DNA of 64,000 nucleotides from Clostridium_I sp047718555. GTDB lineage: Bacteria; Bacillota; Clostridia; Clostridiales; Clostridiaceae. Positions 1 through 10,127 of the stretch are shown in pieces. The stretch is taken from NCBI RefSeq assembly GCF_047718555.1, contig NZ_JBDNRK010000015.1:1-64000 (forward strand). Direction: 5' to 3'. Under the pieces are notes generated by a model. That model was not told the origin of the DNA, ran no database searches, and worked only from the letters and a program-made list of their open reading frames with translations. Position 1 is the first letter of the stretch; the number at the start of each line of letters is the position of its first letter. A program made the position numbers and the translations under genes.

Positions 1-52
1 GTAGAATTTAAAATATACTAGCATACTGGCCTATTTATTTTTTGAATATGCC

Positions 53-1588
53 TTATCTGAATTTCTTTATAGTGTCCTTTATTTTACCTACAAGAAGTTC
101 TTTGTTCATTTCATCAATATTATCTATAGAATCCAAAAGTTTTATTAACTGATTTTTTAGATTAGAGTTACTATTAACTTTTTTTGATATCATTCTTTCA
201 TTTATATGAACAATATCACCAGATCTCACTATTCTTGTATTATATCCTTTTTCCCTTGTAAAATTCAGAAAACTTTCCTCTGCTTCTTTTTCTCCATGTA
301 CTAGAAATATTTCCTCCGGCTTTTTACTAAAACTATCCAGCCATTGAATCAGACCATTTCTGTCCGCATGGCCTGATAATGCTTCAATATTATATATTGA
401 AGCATTTACTGCAAATTCTTCCCCAAAAATTTTTACTTTTTTTGCTCCATTTACAATATTGTACCCCAGTGTTCCCTGAGCTTGATATCCTACAAAAACT
501 ATAGAGCACTCTTTTCTCCACAAATTATGCTTTAGATGATGTTTAATCCTTCCCGCCTCGCACATACCACTAGCAGAAATAATCACTGCACCAGATTGAA
601 TCTTATTTATTTTAGCTGAATCTTCCTGGCTGTTAGTAAAAATTAATCCATCAAACCTAAGCGGATTACTTCCATCATCAAATTCTCTTTTAGTTTCCTC
701 ATCAAAGCAGCTGCTATATTTCTCAAATATTTTTGTAGATTCTGCCGCAAGAGGACTATCTACAAATACCATCAGATTACCTAGCTCTCCATTTTTTCTA
801 AGTTTACTGAGTTCATATAAAATCTCCTGTACCCTTCCCACCGCAAAGGAAGGTATGACAACATTTCCCCCCCGGTTAAATGTTTCTTTTATTATATTTG
901 TCAGCCTATGCAATTGGCTATTTAAATTATCGTGTAATCGATTGCCATAGGTGGTTTCCATTATCAGATAATCTGCATAATCCAGTATTGTAGGATCTCT
1001 CATAATTGGAATGTTCACATTGCCTACATCTCCGGTATATACTATTTTTACCTCATCTTTTTCCTCTTCTTTTACAAATATTTCTACAAAAGCGGATCCC
1101 AAAAGATGACCTGAATCCCTAAATCGTATTTTAAATCCATCAAAAATCTCCATGGTGGTATTGTAGGGTATACCTGTAAATAGATACATGGATAACCTGG
1201 CAATAGCCGCCGTATAAAGTGGTTCAATTAAATCCAGTCCCTGTCTTCTTCTCCTTTTGTTCTTCCATTCTACTTCCATTTCCTGAATGTAACCACTATC
1301 TGCAAGCATAGCTTCGCAGAGGTCCTTTGTAGCATTAGTACAAAAAATCTGCCCTTTAAAACCTTTTTTATAGAGTAGAGGTATTCTTCCACTGTGATCG
1401 ATATGGGCATGTGATAATATTACATAATCTATTTCTTTTGGATCAAAATTAAACCCATCATTTCCCCTTTCTTTTTCATCCTTACCTTGGTATAATCCAC
1501 AATCTAATAATATTGTTTTATTACTTACTCTTAAAATATGGCAGGAACCTGTGACACATTCAGCAGCACCGTAAAATTCTAAATTCAT
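53..1588 (-). CDS. MBL-fold beta-CASP RNA/DNA-processing hydrolase
   Basis: Metallo-beta-lactamase fold protein with a beta-CASP insertion, a family that cleaves RNA (sometimes DNA) with two zinc ions. Seen near the N-terminus: the zinc motif HAHIDHSG. Further on are the beta-CASP stretch IPSFAVGRVQEI and, near the C-terminus, SGHADRNGL, followed by a lysine/asparagine-rich tail. It has no KH or archaeal CPSF extension. The start at 1588 (MNLEFYGAAE) is chosen because AGGGG lies 9 nt upstream; an ATG nine bases earlier overlaps that ribosome site. About 511 residues, normal for the bacterial YsxC-independent beta-CASP group. It stands alone, with 250 bp of AT-rich sequence separating it from murG. 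The exact substrate is not known from sequence. Confidence 0.85.
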   Translation of the reverse strand: MNLEFYGAAECVTGSCHILRVSNKTILLDCGLYQGKDEKERGNDGFNFDPKEIDYVILSHAHIDHSGRIPLLYKKGFKGQIFCTNATKDLCEAMLADSGYIQEMEVEWKNKRRRRQGLDLIEPLYTAAIARLSMYLFTGIPYNTTMEIFDGFKIRFRDSGHLLGSAFVEIFVKEEEKDEVKIVYTGDVGNVNIPIMRDPTILDYADYLIMETTYGNRLHDNLNSQLHRLTNIIKETFNRGGNVVIPSFAVGRVQEILYELSKLRKNGELGNLMVFVDSPLAAESTKIFEKYSSCFDEETKREFDDGSNPLRFDGLIFTNSQEDSAKINKIQSGAVIISASGMCEAGRIKHHLKHNLWRKECSIVFVGYQAQGTLGYNIVNGAKKVKIFGEEFAVNASIYNIEALSGHADRNGLIQWLDSFSKKPEEIFLVHGEKEAEESFLNFTREKGYNTRIVRSGDIVHINERMISKKVNSNSNLKNQLIKLLDSIDNIDEMNKELLVGKIKDTIKKFR

Positions 1589-1849
1589 ATTCCACATCCC
1601 CTTTCTATAATTTCATTATACAGTGTATCTTTCATTTTTCGCAATAATTTTAATATTTCAAATCAAAATGTTTACTTTTACATATTAGATAAAAATAAAT
1701 AAAATATTATAAAAAAATAATCAAAAATCATGAAAATATATTTAAATTTCATAATCTTTGATATTGTCAATTAATCTAAATCATCCTTATTTACATAAAT
1801 TACAAATTCATAAGCTGCTAATAAAGTATTTTTGATTATTATTCACAAG

Positions 1850-2929
1850 CTAAGCTTTTTTAGAATATTTATCTATTATGTTTATAATATTATTAACTCC
1901 ATTTTTTACAGGACTTTCATTCATAGCTTTTATATATTTATCTTTATCTCTACTGAGTTCATTTAATTTATTTATAAGCAGTTCACTGTTTAAGCTTTCC
2001 TCTTCTATAACCATACTATATCCGTGTTTTTCAAAGGAGGCTGCATTTAAAATCTGATCACCTCTACTGGATTTTTTTGAAAGAGGAATTAATATGTTAG
2101 GCTTCCTAAGTGCTAGAAGTTCAAAAATCACATTAGCACCTGCTCTTGAAATTACTAAATCTGCTGCATTCATTAGATCCGGCAATTCATCCTTTACATA
2201 TTCAAACTGCTTATATCCTTTTTTCCCTTCTAGAGCACCTTCTAAATTTCCCTTACCACAAATATGAATTACATTATACTTTGATAAAATACTATCAATA
2301 TTTTTTCTTATAGTATCATTTATTATCTTGGAACCAAGACTTCCACCTATGACAAAGACAACAGGTTTATTTAAATCAGAAAATTTACATAATCTTAGAC
2401 CATTCATTCTACTGCCTTCAAGCAGTTCTTTCCTTATAGGTGTTCCTGTAAGTACCCCTTTATTTCCCTTTATATTTTTTATGGACTCTGGAAATGTAAC
2501 GCAAACTTTAGTACAATAAGGTGCCGCCAGTCTATTTGCAAGACCTGGAGTAATATCAGATTCATGTGCTACTACTGGAATTTTACATAGATGTGCTGCT
2601 ATTACTACTGGAACTGTTACAAATCCTCCTTTTGAAAATACTATATCTGGTTTTTCTCTTTTCATAATACCTATTGATTGAATTATACCTCTTAGAACCT
2701 TAAAGGGATCAGAAAAATTTTTTATATCAAAGTATCTTCTAAGCTTTCCACTGGATATAATATGATATTCAATATTTTCTCCTTGTATTATATTTTTTTC
2801 TATACCATTTTTAGTACCTATATATTGTACTTCATAGCCTAAAGCTGTGAGCTTAGGTATTAATGCCAGATTAGGAGTAACATGTCCTGCCGAACCTCCA
2901 CCTGTCATAATTATTTTATGCTCCTTCAA
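1850..2929 (-). CDS. murG: UDP-GlcNAc:lipid I GlcNAc transferase MurG
   Basis: Adds GlcNAc to lipid I to form lipid II on the inner face of the membrane, the last cytoplasmic step of peptidoglycan precursor synthesis. Two Rossmann domains of a GT-B fold are visible: N-terminal MTGGGSAGHVTPNLAL with the glycine-rich loop, then HESDITPGLANR, then in the second half FVIGGSLGSKIIN and SRAGANVIFELLAL, which binds the UDP-sugar. Start: a TTG at 2929, preceded by GGGGG at 7 nt spacing, gives MKEHKIIMTGGG and keeps the first beta strand. A longer TTG start at 2947 is possible but lacks a ribosome site. The gene lies outside any division/cell-wall cluster. No clear terminator follows. Confidence 0.95.
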   Translation of the reverse strand: MKEHKIIMTGGGSAGHVTPNLALIPKLTALGYEVQYIGTKNGIEKNIIQGENIEYHIISSGKLRRYFDIKNFSDPFKVLRGIIQSIGIMKREKPDIVFSKGGFVTVPVVIAAHLCKIPVVAHESDITPGLANRLAAPYCTKVCVTFPESIKNIKGNKGVLTGTPIRKELLEGSRMNGLRLCKFSDLNKPVVFVIGGSLGSKIINDTIRKNIDSILSKYNVIHICGKGNLEGALEGKKGYKQFEYVKDELPDLMNAADLVISRAGANVIFELLALRKPNILIPLSKKSSRGDQILNAASFEKHGYSMVIEEESLNSELLINKLNELSRDKDKYIKAMNESPVKNGVNNIINIIDKYSKKA

Positions 2930-3070
2930 AGAAAGCACCCCCAACAAAATTTTTATTTTAAACTTCCCATATAGACAATTGCTCGCTGTCCCTTATTAAG
3001 ACAAAACTATAGACTCATTAAGAATCCTTCCAAATTTAACAATAGTACAAATTTACTGAAATAATATTTA

Positions 3071-4846
3071 TTAAGCTCTTGAAGCTCTAAAATCTACAAC
3101 TCTCATTTGTAAATATTTTTTATCTCTAAAGACATTTATAAAGGGTACGTAAACTAAATCCAATTTTATATTATTGTTATCTGATAAAGCCTGTTCTAAG
3201 GAAATATTATAGAAATCCCTAAGCATTTGCTGAAATTCCTCTACCTTTCCAAAACATATGCCGGTTATAACTTTCTTATGATTTTTCGAGGATACTTGAA
3301 ATTTCAATGTACTTTTAATTTCTCTGCCTAAAAGCTGTATATTGTTTATAAGTACGTCCCTTTCTCCTAATAGAGGAGAGGTATTTCCTTTACCAAAGGG
3401 CTCTAATCTATTTATCTCATCAACTAATTTTTCATTTATTTCTTCCAGATGAACTTGCTTTTCTAATCTAAGTTTAGGTATTATATCTTCTTCTGTCAAA
3501 TTACAGTTTTCATTAAGCTTTTTTCTAAGCAACGCAATATTTTCTTCTTTTATTGATAGCCCTGCTGCCATGGGATGACCCCCAAATTTGTGAAACAAAT
3601 CTTTGCATTTTATTAACTCTTCAAATAAATTATATTCTTCAATAGATCTGCCTGAACCCTTAGGCATTTCCTTCCCCTTAGTAATAACTATAGTTGGCAA
3701 ATTAAATTTTTCTCTAATCTTTCCTGCCACAATTCCAGCTATGCTCTCGTGGACATTTTCATTATATACTACTAAGACTCTATCATATTTCATATCTGAA
3801 TTTTCTATATTGTTTATTATTTCATCTACACATTTCACCGTCATCTCTTGTCTCTTTTTATTTAGCGCCACCAGCTCCCTTGAAAGTGAAATTGCTTCGT
3901 TTTTATCCTCCGTTAATAACAGATTAACGGATAACTCCGCAGTTTCCAGTCTTCCCGTAGCATTTATACAAGGTCCTATTAAAAACCCAACGGTGTGAGA
4001 AGTAATTTTCTTATTTTTCATCTCTAAAGTTTCTAAAAGAGTATTTATACCGAGATTTTTACTATTACTCAAAGTGTTTAATCCAAGCTTTGCAATAATT
4101 CTATTTTCATCCACTAAATCAACTACATCACATATAGTTCCAATACAGGCAATCTCAATATAGTCATAGGCTTCCTTCTCGTCTATTTCCATCTTGGAAA
4201 ATAGAGCCTGAGCAAATTTAAAGGCTATACCAGCACCACATAATAATTTAAAAGGATAAGTACAATCCTGCTGTTTTGGATTTATTATTGCATCTGCTTT
4301 TGGAATAATATACTTTTTATTTTTCTCTTCATCCTCCATAAATGGCAATTCATGATGATCTGTTACTACTACCTTAAAGCCTAATTCTTTTGCAAATTTA
4401 ATTTCTTCAAGGGCAGAAATTCCATTATCACAAGTTAAAACTGCATGGAAGCCCTGTTCTTTGAGTATTCCCAATCTTTCCTTGCTAAGCCCATATCCTT
4501 CCATTTCCCTGTCAGGTATATGATAACTTACTTCAGCTCCACACTTTTTTAATGCTCTATACATTATAACAGTGCTTGTCACTCCATCTGCATCATAATC
4601 TCCATAAATAACTATTTTTTCTCTATGTAAAATACTATCCTTTATTATATCCGTTCCCTTATCCATATCCTTCATAAGAAAAGGACTATATAAGTCCTTT
4701 TCCTCAGCATTTAAAAATCTATTTATATCAACTATATTTTTTATTCCTCTATTTGCCAATATCTTAGCTGTAGTAGTAGTTATATTTGCTCTTCTTGCTA
4801 TATAGTCAACGTCTGCATTAGTCCTTTTAAGCATCCATTTTGTCAT
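3071..4846 (-). CDS. recJ: Single-stranded-DNA-specific exonuclease RecJ
   Basis: 5'-3' single-strand exonuclease of recombination and mismatch repair. DHH-family motifs are seen in order: VIYGDYDADGVTST (motif I), TCDNGISA, VVTDHHE (DHH motif), then the DHHA1 region with GSGRSIEEYNL and FGGHPMAAGLSI, and a C-terminal OB-like part. About 591 residues, the compact clostridial/Bacillus core form without long extensions. The start at 4846 (MTKWMLKRTN) is supported by GAGGTG about 10 nt upstream. That site lies inside the 3' end of hydE, whose stop is at 4854, so the two genes are probably translated from one message. A longer ATG start at 4885 would overlap hydE more and lacks a ribosome site. 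Confidence 0.95.
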   Translation of the reverse strand: MTKWMLKRTNADVDYIARRANITTTTAKILANRGIKNIVDINRFLNAEEKDLYSPFLMKDMDKGTDIIKDSILHREKIVIYGDYDADGVTSTVIMYRALKKCGAEVSYHIPDREMEGYGLSKERLGILKEQGFHAVLTCDNGISALEEIKFAKELGFKVVVTDHHELPFMEDEEKNKKYIIPKADAIINPKQQDCTYPFKLLCGAGIAFKFAQALFSKMEIDEKEAYDYIEIACIGTICDVVDLVDENRIIAKLGLNTLSNSKNLGINTLLETLEMKNKKITSHTVGFLIGPCINATGRLETAELSVNLLLTEDKNEAISLSRELVALNKKRQEMTVKCVDEIINNIENSDMKYDRVLVVYNENVHESIAGIVAGKIREKFNLPTIVITKGKEMPKGSGRSIEEYNLFEELIKCKDLFHKFGGHPMAAGLSIKEENIALLRKKLNENCNLTEEDIIPKLRLEKQVHLEEINEKLVDEINRLEPFGKGNTSPLLGERDVLINNIQLLGREIKSTLKFQVSSKNHKKVITGICFGKVEEFQQMLRDFYNISLEQALSDNNNIKLDLVYVPFINVFRDKKYLQMRVVDFRASRA

Positions 4847-4853
4847 TAAGCTA

Positions 4854-5918
4854 TCACACCTCATTATTACATGATACTTTTTCACGCTCTTTGTTTCTAA
4901 ATCCTTTATTCTTACCTATAGTTCTTCCTATAGCTGTAATTTTACCTGTAATACAGGATCTGCAGTGAGCTGGTGTATCATTTATACAAATCTTACCTGG
5001 ATACAGTGCGTACAACTCTCTGTATTCTCCTTCTGTTACATTTGGCATCACCACATTCGCTCCACTTTGAAGTGCAATTATCCTGCCATTTTTATTTAAG
5101 GTTTCCATTGCCGTAGTGGCAGGTATATTTATATCTTTTAAAAGAAGTCTAGTTAGAGCCATAACCTTAAGACTCAAATAAAATTCTCCTCCCATTTCAT
5201 CTTTTAAAGGTGTATCTGCATTGGGGATAAAAGGTCCAATCCCAATCATATCGGCACCAATTTCTTTAAAAAAAAGTATGTCATCTGCTAAAGAATCAAT
5301 AGTCTGATTGGGCAGCCCCACAAGGCAGCCACTACCAACTTCATAGCCTAAATCTTTTAAATCTGCTAAACATCTTTTTCTGTTTTCATGACTCATAAAA
5401 GGGTCCATGTCCTCATATAATTTTTTATCAGTAGTTTCAATTCTTATGAGATATCTGTCTGCTCCTGCTTCTCTATATGCCTTATACTCTTCATAAGTTT
5501 TTTCTCCTATGCTTATGGTTACTGCTACATTCATCTTTTTAATATTACTTATAATGTATTTCATTTTATCTACAGTGTAAAATTCATCTTCTCCAGATTG
5601 AAGTACAAAGGTTCTGTAACCATACTCAGCACCTTTTCTTGCCAATTCAATTATTTCATCCGGCATCAACCTGTACCTTTTTATATTTTTATTTCCTGCC
5701 CTTAAACCACAGTACATACAATTTCTCTTACATATATTTGAAAATTCTATGAGACCTCTTAAATGCACCTCATCACCCATATATTTTTTTCTTATTCTAT
5801 CTGCTGAATCAAATAATTCCTGATTGTATTGTGAATCTTTAAGAATCTCTATTATCTCAGCTTTTGTCAGATCATTTGTATATTCAGCTTTTTTTATCAA
5901 TTCCAAAATATTATCCAT
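4854..5918 (-). CDS. hydE: [FeFe]-hydrogenase maturation radical SAM protein HydE
   Basis: Radical SAM enzyme that works with HydF and HydG to build the 2Fe subcluster of the [FeFe]-hydrogenase H-cluster. The SAM cluster motif CKRNCMYC (Cys63, 67, 70 from the chosen start) is seen, then a TIM-barrel body with LQSGEDEFY and VGLPNQT, and a C-terminal HCRSC pair of cysteines typical of HydE. Related enzymes include PylB and BioB, but the LQSGED and C-terminal pattern fit HydE best. Start at 5918 because GGGAGG sits 4 nt before this ATG; the longer ATG at 5945 has none. hydF and hydG are not in the window. The organism is therefore probably a hydrogen-metabolising anaerobe. Confidence 0.9.
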   Translation of the reverse strand: MDNILELIKKAEYTNDLTKAEIIEILKDSQYNQELFDSADRIRKKYMGDEVHLRGLIEFSNICKRNCMYCGLRAGNKNIKRYRLMPDEIIELARKGAEYGYRTFVLQSGEDEFYTVDKMKYIISNIKKMNVAVTISIGEKTYEEYKAYREAGADRYLIRIETTDKKLYEDMDPFMSHENRKRCLADLKDLGYEVGSGCLVGLPNQTIDSLADDILFFKEIGADMIGIGPFIPNADTPLKDEMGGEFYLSLKVMALTRLLLKDINIPATTAMETLNKNGRIIALQSGANVVMPNVTEGEYRELYALYPGKICINDTPAHCRSCITGKITAIGRTIGKNKGFRNKEREKVSCNNEV

Positions 5919-5994
5919 ATTTCCTCCCCACTCAGAAAATATCATCTCTGAAATGTATTACGCACTTCAAGAACCAGTAAATACCATTTTCAAA

Positions 5995-6025
5995 TATATT
6001 ACACTCCCAGAGTGCAAATAATGCC
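5995..6025. repeat. Dispersed palindromic repeat, family A copy 1
   Basis: Diverged copy of a GC-centred dyad: ATTACACTCCCAGAGTGCA followed by AATAATGCC. It resembles the copies at 15849 and 36637, which have the core TTTACACCCCTGGGG. It lies about 80 bp upstream of hydE. It could be an operator or a remnant of a short repeat; sequence alone does not decide. Confidence 0.45.
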
Positions 6026-6090
6026 ATTTGTAAAATATATTACATTACAAAGGTATAGTTAATAATTAATTATATGTTAAATAATAAAAC

Positions 6091-7308
6091 TTAGGAAGTC
6101 AATATTTGAATTGTTGGATCTTTTAATATTTTTTTGGCTGCACACATAATTTCCTTTTCTTCTATACTATCATTTGTATAATCAATTAAATTAAATACAT
6201 CAAAGTTATCATACATAATTTTACTTACAGCTAGAGCCTTAGAAAGTTCTATAGACTTTTCAAGTTGTAATTCTCTCTTTAATTTAATGCTCTTTATCAT
6301 AGGTTCTATATTATTCTTACAGAAAAGATGACTAAATTTATCTATATTTGATAAATGTCCATTTATTATTTCTATAGCCCTGTCCACATTTGCTACAGAA
6401 GTTCCCATGGATATAGTAAAAAGTTTAATACCCTTTTCATTTTTTATGCTGCTGGATACGTCATAAGCCAGGCCATTTTTAGTTCTTATATTATCATATA
6501 GAATACTGCTGGTTCCACTTCCAAATTTATAGTTAAATATATTAAGAGCCCACATCTCACCTTCTGTCAGTTCATCTATAGTAAAACAATACTGTATTTT
6601 GGATCCTTCAATTCCAGCTTTATTTTTTATGAAAATGCCTTTAGAATTTTTTTCATAAATTATATGCTTACTATGAGTTTTCTGCCCCTTCCACTGTGCA
6701 ATATATTTTTCAACTACATTTAAAACCTCTTCATATGCCAGAGAAGATACTACACTTATAACACAATTATCTGGATTATAATATCTATTATAAAAATCTC
6801 TTATATCTTTTAAAGAGAAACTTTTTATACTATTTTCACTTCCAATTATGCAGGTTTTAATTCTTCTATTTCTAAAAGCATTATTTAACAGCTCATCTTC
6901 ACAGAACTGAAAATTATCATCTTTCCATTCCTTTAACTCTTCACAAATTACATCTAACTCTTCTTTAAAGCCTTCTTCTGGGAAAGCTGGCTCTTTAACT
7001 ATATCAGAATATAAATCAAAGCCTTTAGAAAAATCCTCGGATAAAGTTGTACCATAATAAATGGCATAGGGAAAATTAGTCATGGCATTATTAAAGCCAA
7101 ATATTTCATCACATAGTCTATTTATTTCAATTTCATCTCTTTTAGAGGTACCTTTAAAGAGCATATGTTCTACTACATGAGCAATCCCCATTTCATTTTC
7201 CTCTTCCATCAACGCCCCTGCATTAAAGCCTATACAGAAGGAGGTTATCTTACCCTCCCGATGCTCATAAGCAAGATTTATGCCATTTGGAAACTTACAA
7301 GTTTTCAT
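6091..7308 (-). CDS. M16 family zinc metallopeptidase (YmxG/PqqL-like)
   Basis: Insulinase-type peptidase. The inverted zinc motif HVVEHMLFKGT (His44, Glu47, His48) is intact, with the third metal ligand expected in the ELDVICEELKEW stretch about 75 residues later. At 405 residues it has one catalytic and one non-catalytic half, the usual length of the processing-peptidase subfamily such as YmxG/MlpA, usually cytoplasmic. It has no signal peptide. The start at 7308 follows GGTGGTG at about 6 nt. The neighbours hydE and an APC permease give no functional clue. The substrate is unknown. Confidence 0.85.
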   Translation of the reverse strand: MKTCKFPNGINLAYEHREGKITSFCIGFNAGALMEEENEMGIAHVVEHMLFKGTSKRDEIEINRLCDEIFGFNNAMTNFPYAIYYGTTLSEDFSKGFDLYSDIVKEPAFPEEGFKEELDVICEELKEWKDDNFQFCEDELLNNAFRNRRIKTCIIGSENSIKSFSLKDIRDFYNRYYNPDNCVISVVSSLAYEEVLNVVEKYIAQWKGQKTHSKHIIYEKNSKGIFIKNKAGIEGSKIQYCFTIDELTEGEMWALNIFNYKFGSGTSSILYDNIRTKNGLAYDVSSSIKNEKGIKLFTISMGTSVANVDRAIEIINGHLSNIDKFSHLFCKNNIEPMIKSIKLKRELQLEKSIELSKALAVSKIMYDNFDVFNLIDYTNDSIEEKEIMCAAKKILKDPTIQILTS

Positions 7309-7350
7309 AATATCACCACCATAATAATACTTATTTTAATCTTTGCAATA

Positions 7351-7381
7351 AAAATCTCGAGAAATCAATCTCGAGATTTTT
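7351..7381 (-). terminator. Rho-independent terminator after the APC permease gene
   Basis: Perfect 11-bp stem AAAATCTCGAG/CTCGAGATTTT with an 8-nt loop and a T-run on the minus strand. It starts immediately past the permease stop codon at 7383. Confidence 0.9.
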
Positions 7382-7382
7382 C

Positions 7383-9221
7383 TTATTCATCTATTATATA
7401 CGGTATAGTAGTCAATGCAATGTTTCTTCTGTTTAAAAGCACACTTTTTACAAAAAGTGAAGTTTGATTATGAAGAGCATGATGCCACCACTTTCTAACT
7501 ACAAACTGAGGCATTACAACTGTTATTGTATCCTTAGGTCCTAATACAAACTCCTCTGACTCTATAAATTTAACTAAAGGACCTACCAGACTTCTATAGG
7601 GGGAACTCTTTACAGTAAGTGGAATACCTACATTGTATTCCTGCCATCTCTTTTTTAATTTTTCTGTAGATTCCACATCTACAGATACATGAAATACAAT
7701 AATATCCTCTGATATGGCTCTGGCGTAATTAAGAGCTTTTAAGAATGATTTATTTAAAGTATCTATAGGAACAATAACATAATTTCTGTTAGCCCCGTAA
7801 TGCATTTCCTTAGGTTTTATATCAAGTGGAAGTCTAAGAGAATCTGCCACCTTGTTATAATGATTTTTAATTCTCATCATTATAAATACTAATAAAGGTA
7901 TTAACAGACATACAATCCAGGCACCATGTACAAATTTAGTAATTCCTATTACAATAGCCGTAATACAGGTAATTAGAGCTCCGAAACCATTTATAAAAGC
8001 TTTATGCCTCCAATTCCCTTCCTTTTTTCTAAGCCATCTCATAAGCATTCCCGATTGTGAAAGGGTAAAGGATATAAAAACTCCAACAGCATATAATGGC
8101 AGTAAATAATGGTTTTCACCTTTAAAATTTATAAGTAATATACTGGCTGCTATGGCTAAAACTACAATACCATTGGAAAAGCTCAATCTAGTTCCTCTTT
8201 TAGACAGCTGCCTTGGTGCATATCCATCCCTTGAAATTATGGATAATAAAAAAGGGAAATCCGCATAAGCAGTATTGGCAGCCATAATAAGTATTAAGGC
8301 AGTAGTTCCCTGAATCACATAAAACATGAATCCATTTCCAAATACTTCTGTAGCAATTTGTGATATAACTGTTCTGTCAAGGCTTGGCACCGCCTGATAC
8401 ATTGTAGCTAGATAGGATATACCTGTAAATAATACAAAGGCAATGCATCCTAATATTAAAAGCACTTTTTTTGCATTTTTCTGGCAAGGTTCTTTAAAGT
8501 TAGGAATACCATCACTTACAGCCTCCACACCAGTTACAGCCGTGCATCCACCTGCAAAGGCCTTTAAGAATACAAAGAAAGTAAGTTGTCCAGTAAAATC
8601 TGGCAATTTTTCTAAGGGTTTAGGAACATATCCAAAGACTTTTACCCTTACAATACCCACTACTATCATAATTATCATACTTATAATAAACAAATAGGTT
8701 GGTATTCCAAAAAGTCTTGCCGAATCTTTGAGTCCTCTAAGATTACCAATAGTCATTATAATTACAATTATAAGGCATATAGTAAGCTTATAATGTAAAA
8801 GTTCCGGTATTGCTGAAGTAATAGCGCTGGCTCCAGAAGAGACACTTACTGCTACTGTTAAGACATAGTCTATACAAAGCGAAGCACTAGCAACAAGGCT
8901 TGGAACTGTACCTAAATTATCTTTAGCAACTATATACGATCCCCCACCCTTTGGATAACTGTCTATAGTTTGTCTATAAGAAAACATAAGTATAAACAAA
9001 AGCAAAACTATTAAAAGAGCTACATAGAGCATCTTTTGAAATGCCATGATTCCAATAGCAGGAACCAGTATCCAAAGTATTTCTTCTCCAGCATAGGCTA
9101 CTGAAGAAATAGCATCGCTCGAAAGAATTGGCAATCCCCAAAACACATTGAATTTTTCAGCTTTTAATTCCTCTGTTTTTAGAGATTTACCTATTAAAAA
9201 CCCTTTTATTTTTTTAAACAT
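7383..9221 (-). CDS. APC superfamily permease with cytoplasmic C-terminal domain
   Basis: Amino acid/polyamine/organocation transporter. It has about twelve hydrophobic segments from roughly residue 30 to 470, starting with LPILSSDAISSVAYAGEEILW, which matches the first helix of the APC fold with its unwound substrate site. A soluble tail of about 140 residues follows (NRNYVIVPIDTLNKSFLKALNYARAI), which looks like a universal-stress-protein-like domain. At 612 residues it matches the long Gram-positive APC permeases with that tail; some relatives carry amino acids, others potassium. The substrate cannot be assigned. It appears monocistronic, with a strong terminator directly behind it. Confidence 0.85.
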   Translation of the reverse strand: MFKKIKGFLIGKSLKTEELKAEKFNVFWGLPILSSDAISSVAYAGEEILWILVPAIGIMAFQKMLYVALLIVLLLFILMFSYRQTIDSYPKGGGSYIVAKDNLGTVPSLVASASLCIDYVLTVAVSVSSGASAITSAIPELLHYKLTICLIIVIIMTIGNLRGLKDSARLFGIPTYLFIISMIIMIVVGIVRVKVFGYVPKPLEKLPDFTGQLTFFVFLKAFAGGCTAVTGVEAVSDGIPNFKEPCQKNAKKVLLILGCIAFVLFTGISYLATMYQAVPSLDRTVISQIATEVFGNGFMFYVIQGTTALILIMAANTAYADFPFLLSIISRDGYAPRQLSKRGTRLSFSNGIVVLAIAASILLINFKGENHYLLPLYAVGVFISFTLSQSGMLMRWLRKKEGNWRHKAFINGFGALITCITAIVIGITKFVHGAWIVCLLIPLLVFIMMRIKNHYNKVADSLRLPLDIKPKEMHYGANRNYVIVPIDTLNKSFLKALNYARAISEDIIVFHVSVDVESTEKLKKRWQEYNVGIPLTVKSSPYRSLVGPLVKFIESEEFVLGPKDTITVVMPQFVVRKWWHHALHNQTSLFVKSVLLNRRNIALTTIPYIIDE

Positions 9222-9480
9222 CTTCCACCTCTAGTAAAAACTTTTCATCTTCTTTGTGCATTTTACAAATATCCAGACATCTAAAAAAATTATAGCAAAG
9301 TGTGCCCCATACTGAGTAATTATTTTTGCAGATATCTTAAATAAAGTAACACTAGTTGATTATATCTTACAAATAGCATTTATTAAAACTATTTATCAGT
9401 GTAAATTTTCTCTAAATAGCTCATATACACTGTTTATTTTTATATATCATAGAATTAAATATACTTAACTCTTTTTTTCA

Positions 9481-10047
9481 TTATTTTGCAGTTTCTTCTA
9501 CAAAATTTAATAGCATTCCTTCTTTTAAGTTATCTGCCTTATCTTTACCTGCTATTTTTTCTGCTAATTTTAATCCAAAATATATGGCAGTAGCAGGTCC
9601 TCTGCTGGTAATAATATTTTTATCTTCCACCACTATGTCTTCTATATAATCGGCAGCCTTTAGCTCTTCTTTAAAATCTGGGTAAGAAGTTATTTTATGT
9701 TTCCTATAAATATCTGCTTCCTTCAACACAATAGGAGCAGCACAAATTGCTGCAACAATTTTATTATCCCTATAAAAATCCTTTACTATTTCTATAACTT
9801 TCTTATTTTCTTTAAGATTTTTTGCTCCAGGCATACCACCTGGAAGCACCACTGCACCATATTCATTCTCATCAATTTCTTCTATCAATTTATCTGCCTT
9901 TACTTCAATGCCATGAGAGCCTTTTACAAAACTGCCAGCTATGGAACAGGTATCACATTTAACATTTGCCCTTCTCAGTATATCCACTACAGTAAGTGCT
10001 TCTATCTCCTCAAATCCCTCTGCAATAAATAATAAAACATTAATCAT
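9481..10047 (-). CDS. DJ-1/PfpI family protein
   Basis: Flavodoxin-like protein of the DJ-1/PfpI superfamily. It carries the nucleophile-elbow cysteine AAICAAP (Cys102), the conserved acidic residue near the start (AEGFEEIEA) and the LPGGMPGA loop. At 188 residues and with YajL/DJ-1-like order it fits the DJ-1/ThiJ branch, whose members act as redox-protective chaperones or glyoxalase/deglycase-type enzymes. Which activity applies is not evident. It starts at ATG 10047 after GGAGAGG. It lies 80 bp downstream of parC on the same strand and may be read from that transcript. Confidence 0.9.
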   Translation of the reverse strand: MINVLLFIAEGFEEIEALTVVDILRRANVKCDTCSIAGSFVKGSHGIEVKADKLIEEIDENEYGAVVLPGGMPGAKNLKENKKVIEIVKDFYRDNKIVAAICAAPIVLKEADIYRKHKITSYPDFKEELKAADYIEDIVVEDKNIITSRGPATAIYFGLKLAEKIAGKDKADNLKEGMLLNFVEETAK

Positions 10048-10127
10048 ATTTAACCTCTCCTTTTAACTTTTATGTTTTAACGTAGATCTAAAGCCGACTA
10101 TATTGTTTCCTTTGAAACTTTTAACCT

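Noticed and set aside
3603..3998. A 131-residue plus-strand ORF within recJ
   Set aside because: Antisense shadow of the conserved DHHA1 region; composition is typical of a reverse frame in AT-rich coding sequence.
9222..9480. A possible cyclic-di-AMP or other riboswitch before the APC permease
   Set aside because: No conserved core of the ydaO or other metabolite riboswitch classes could be recognised.
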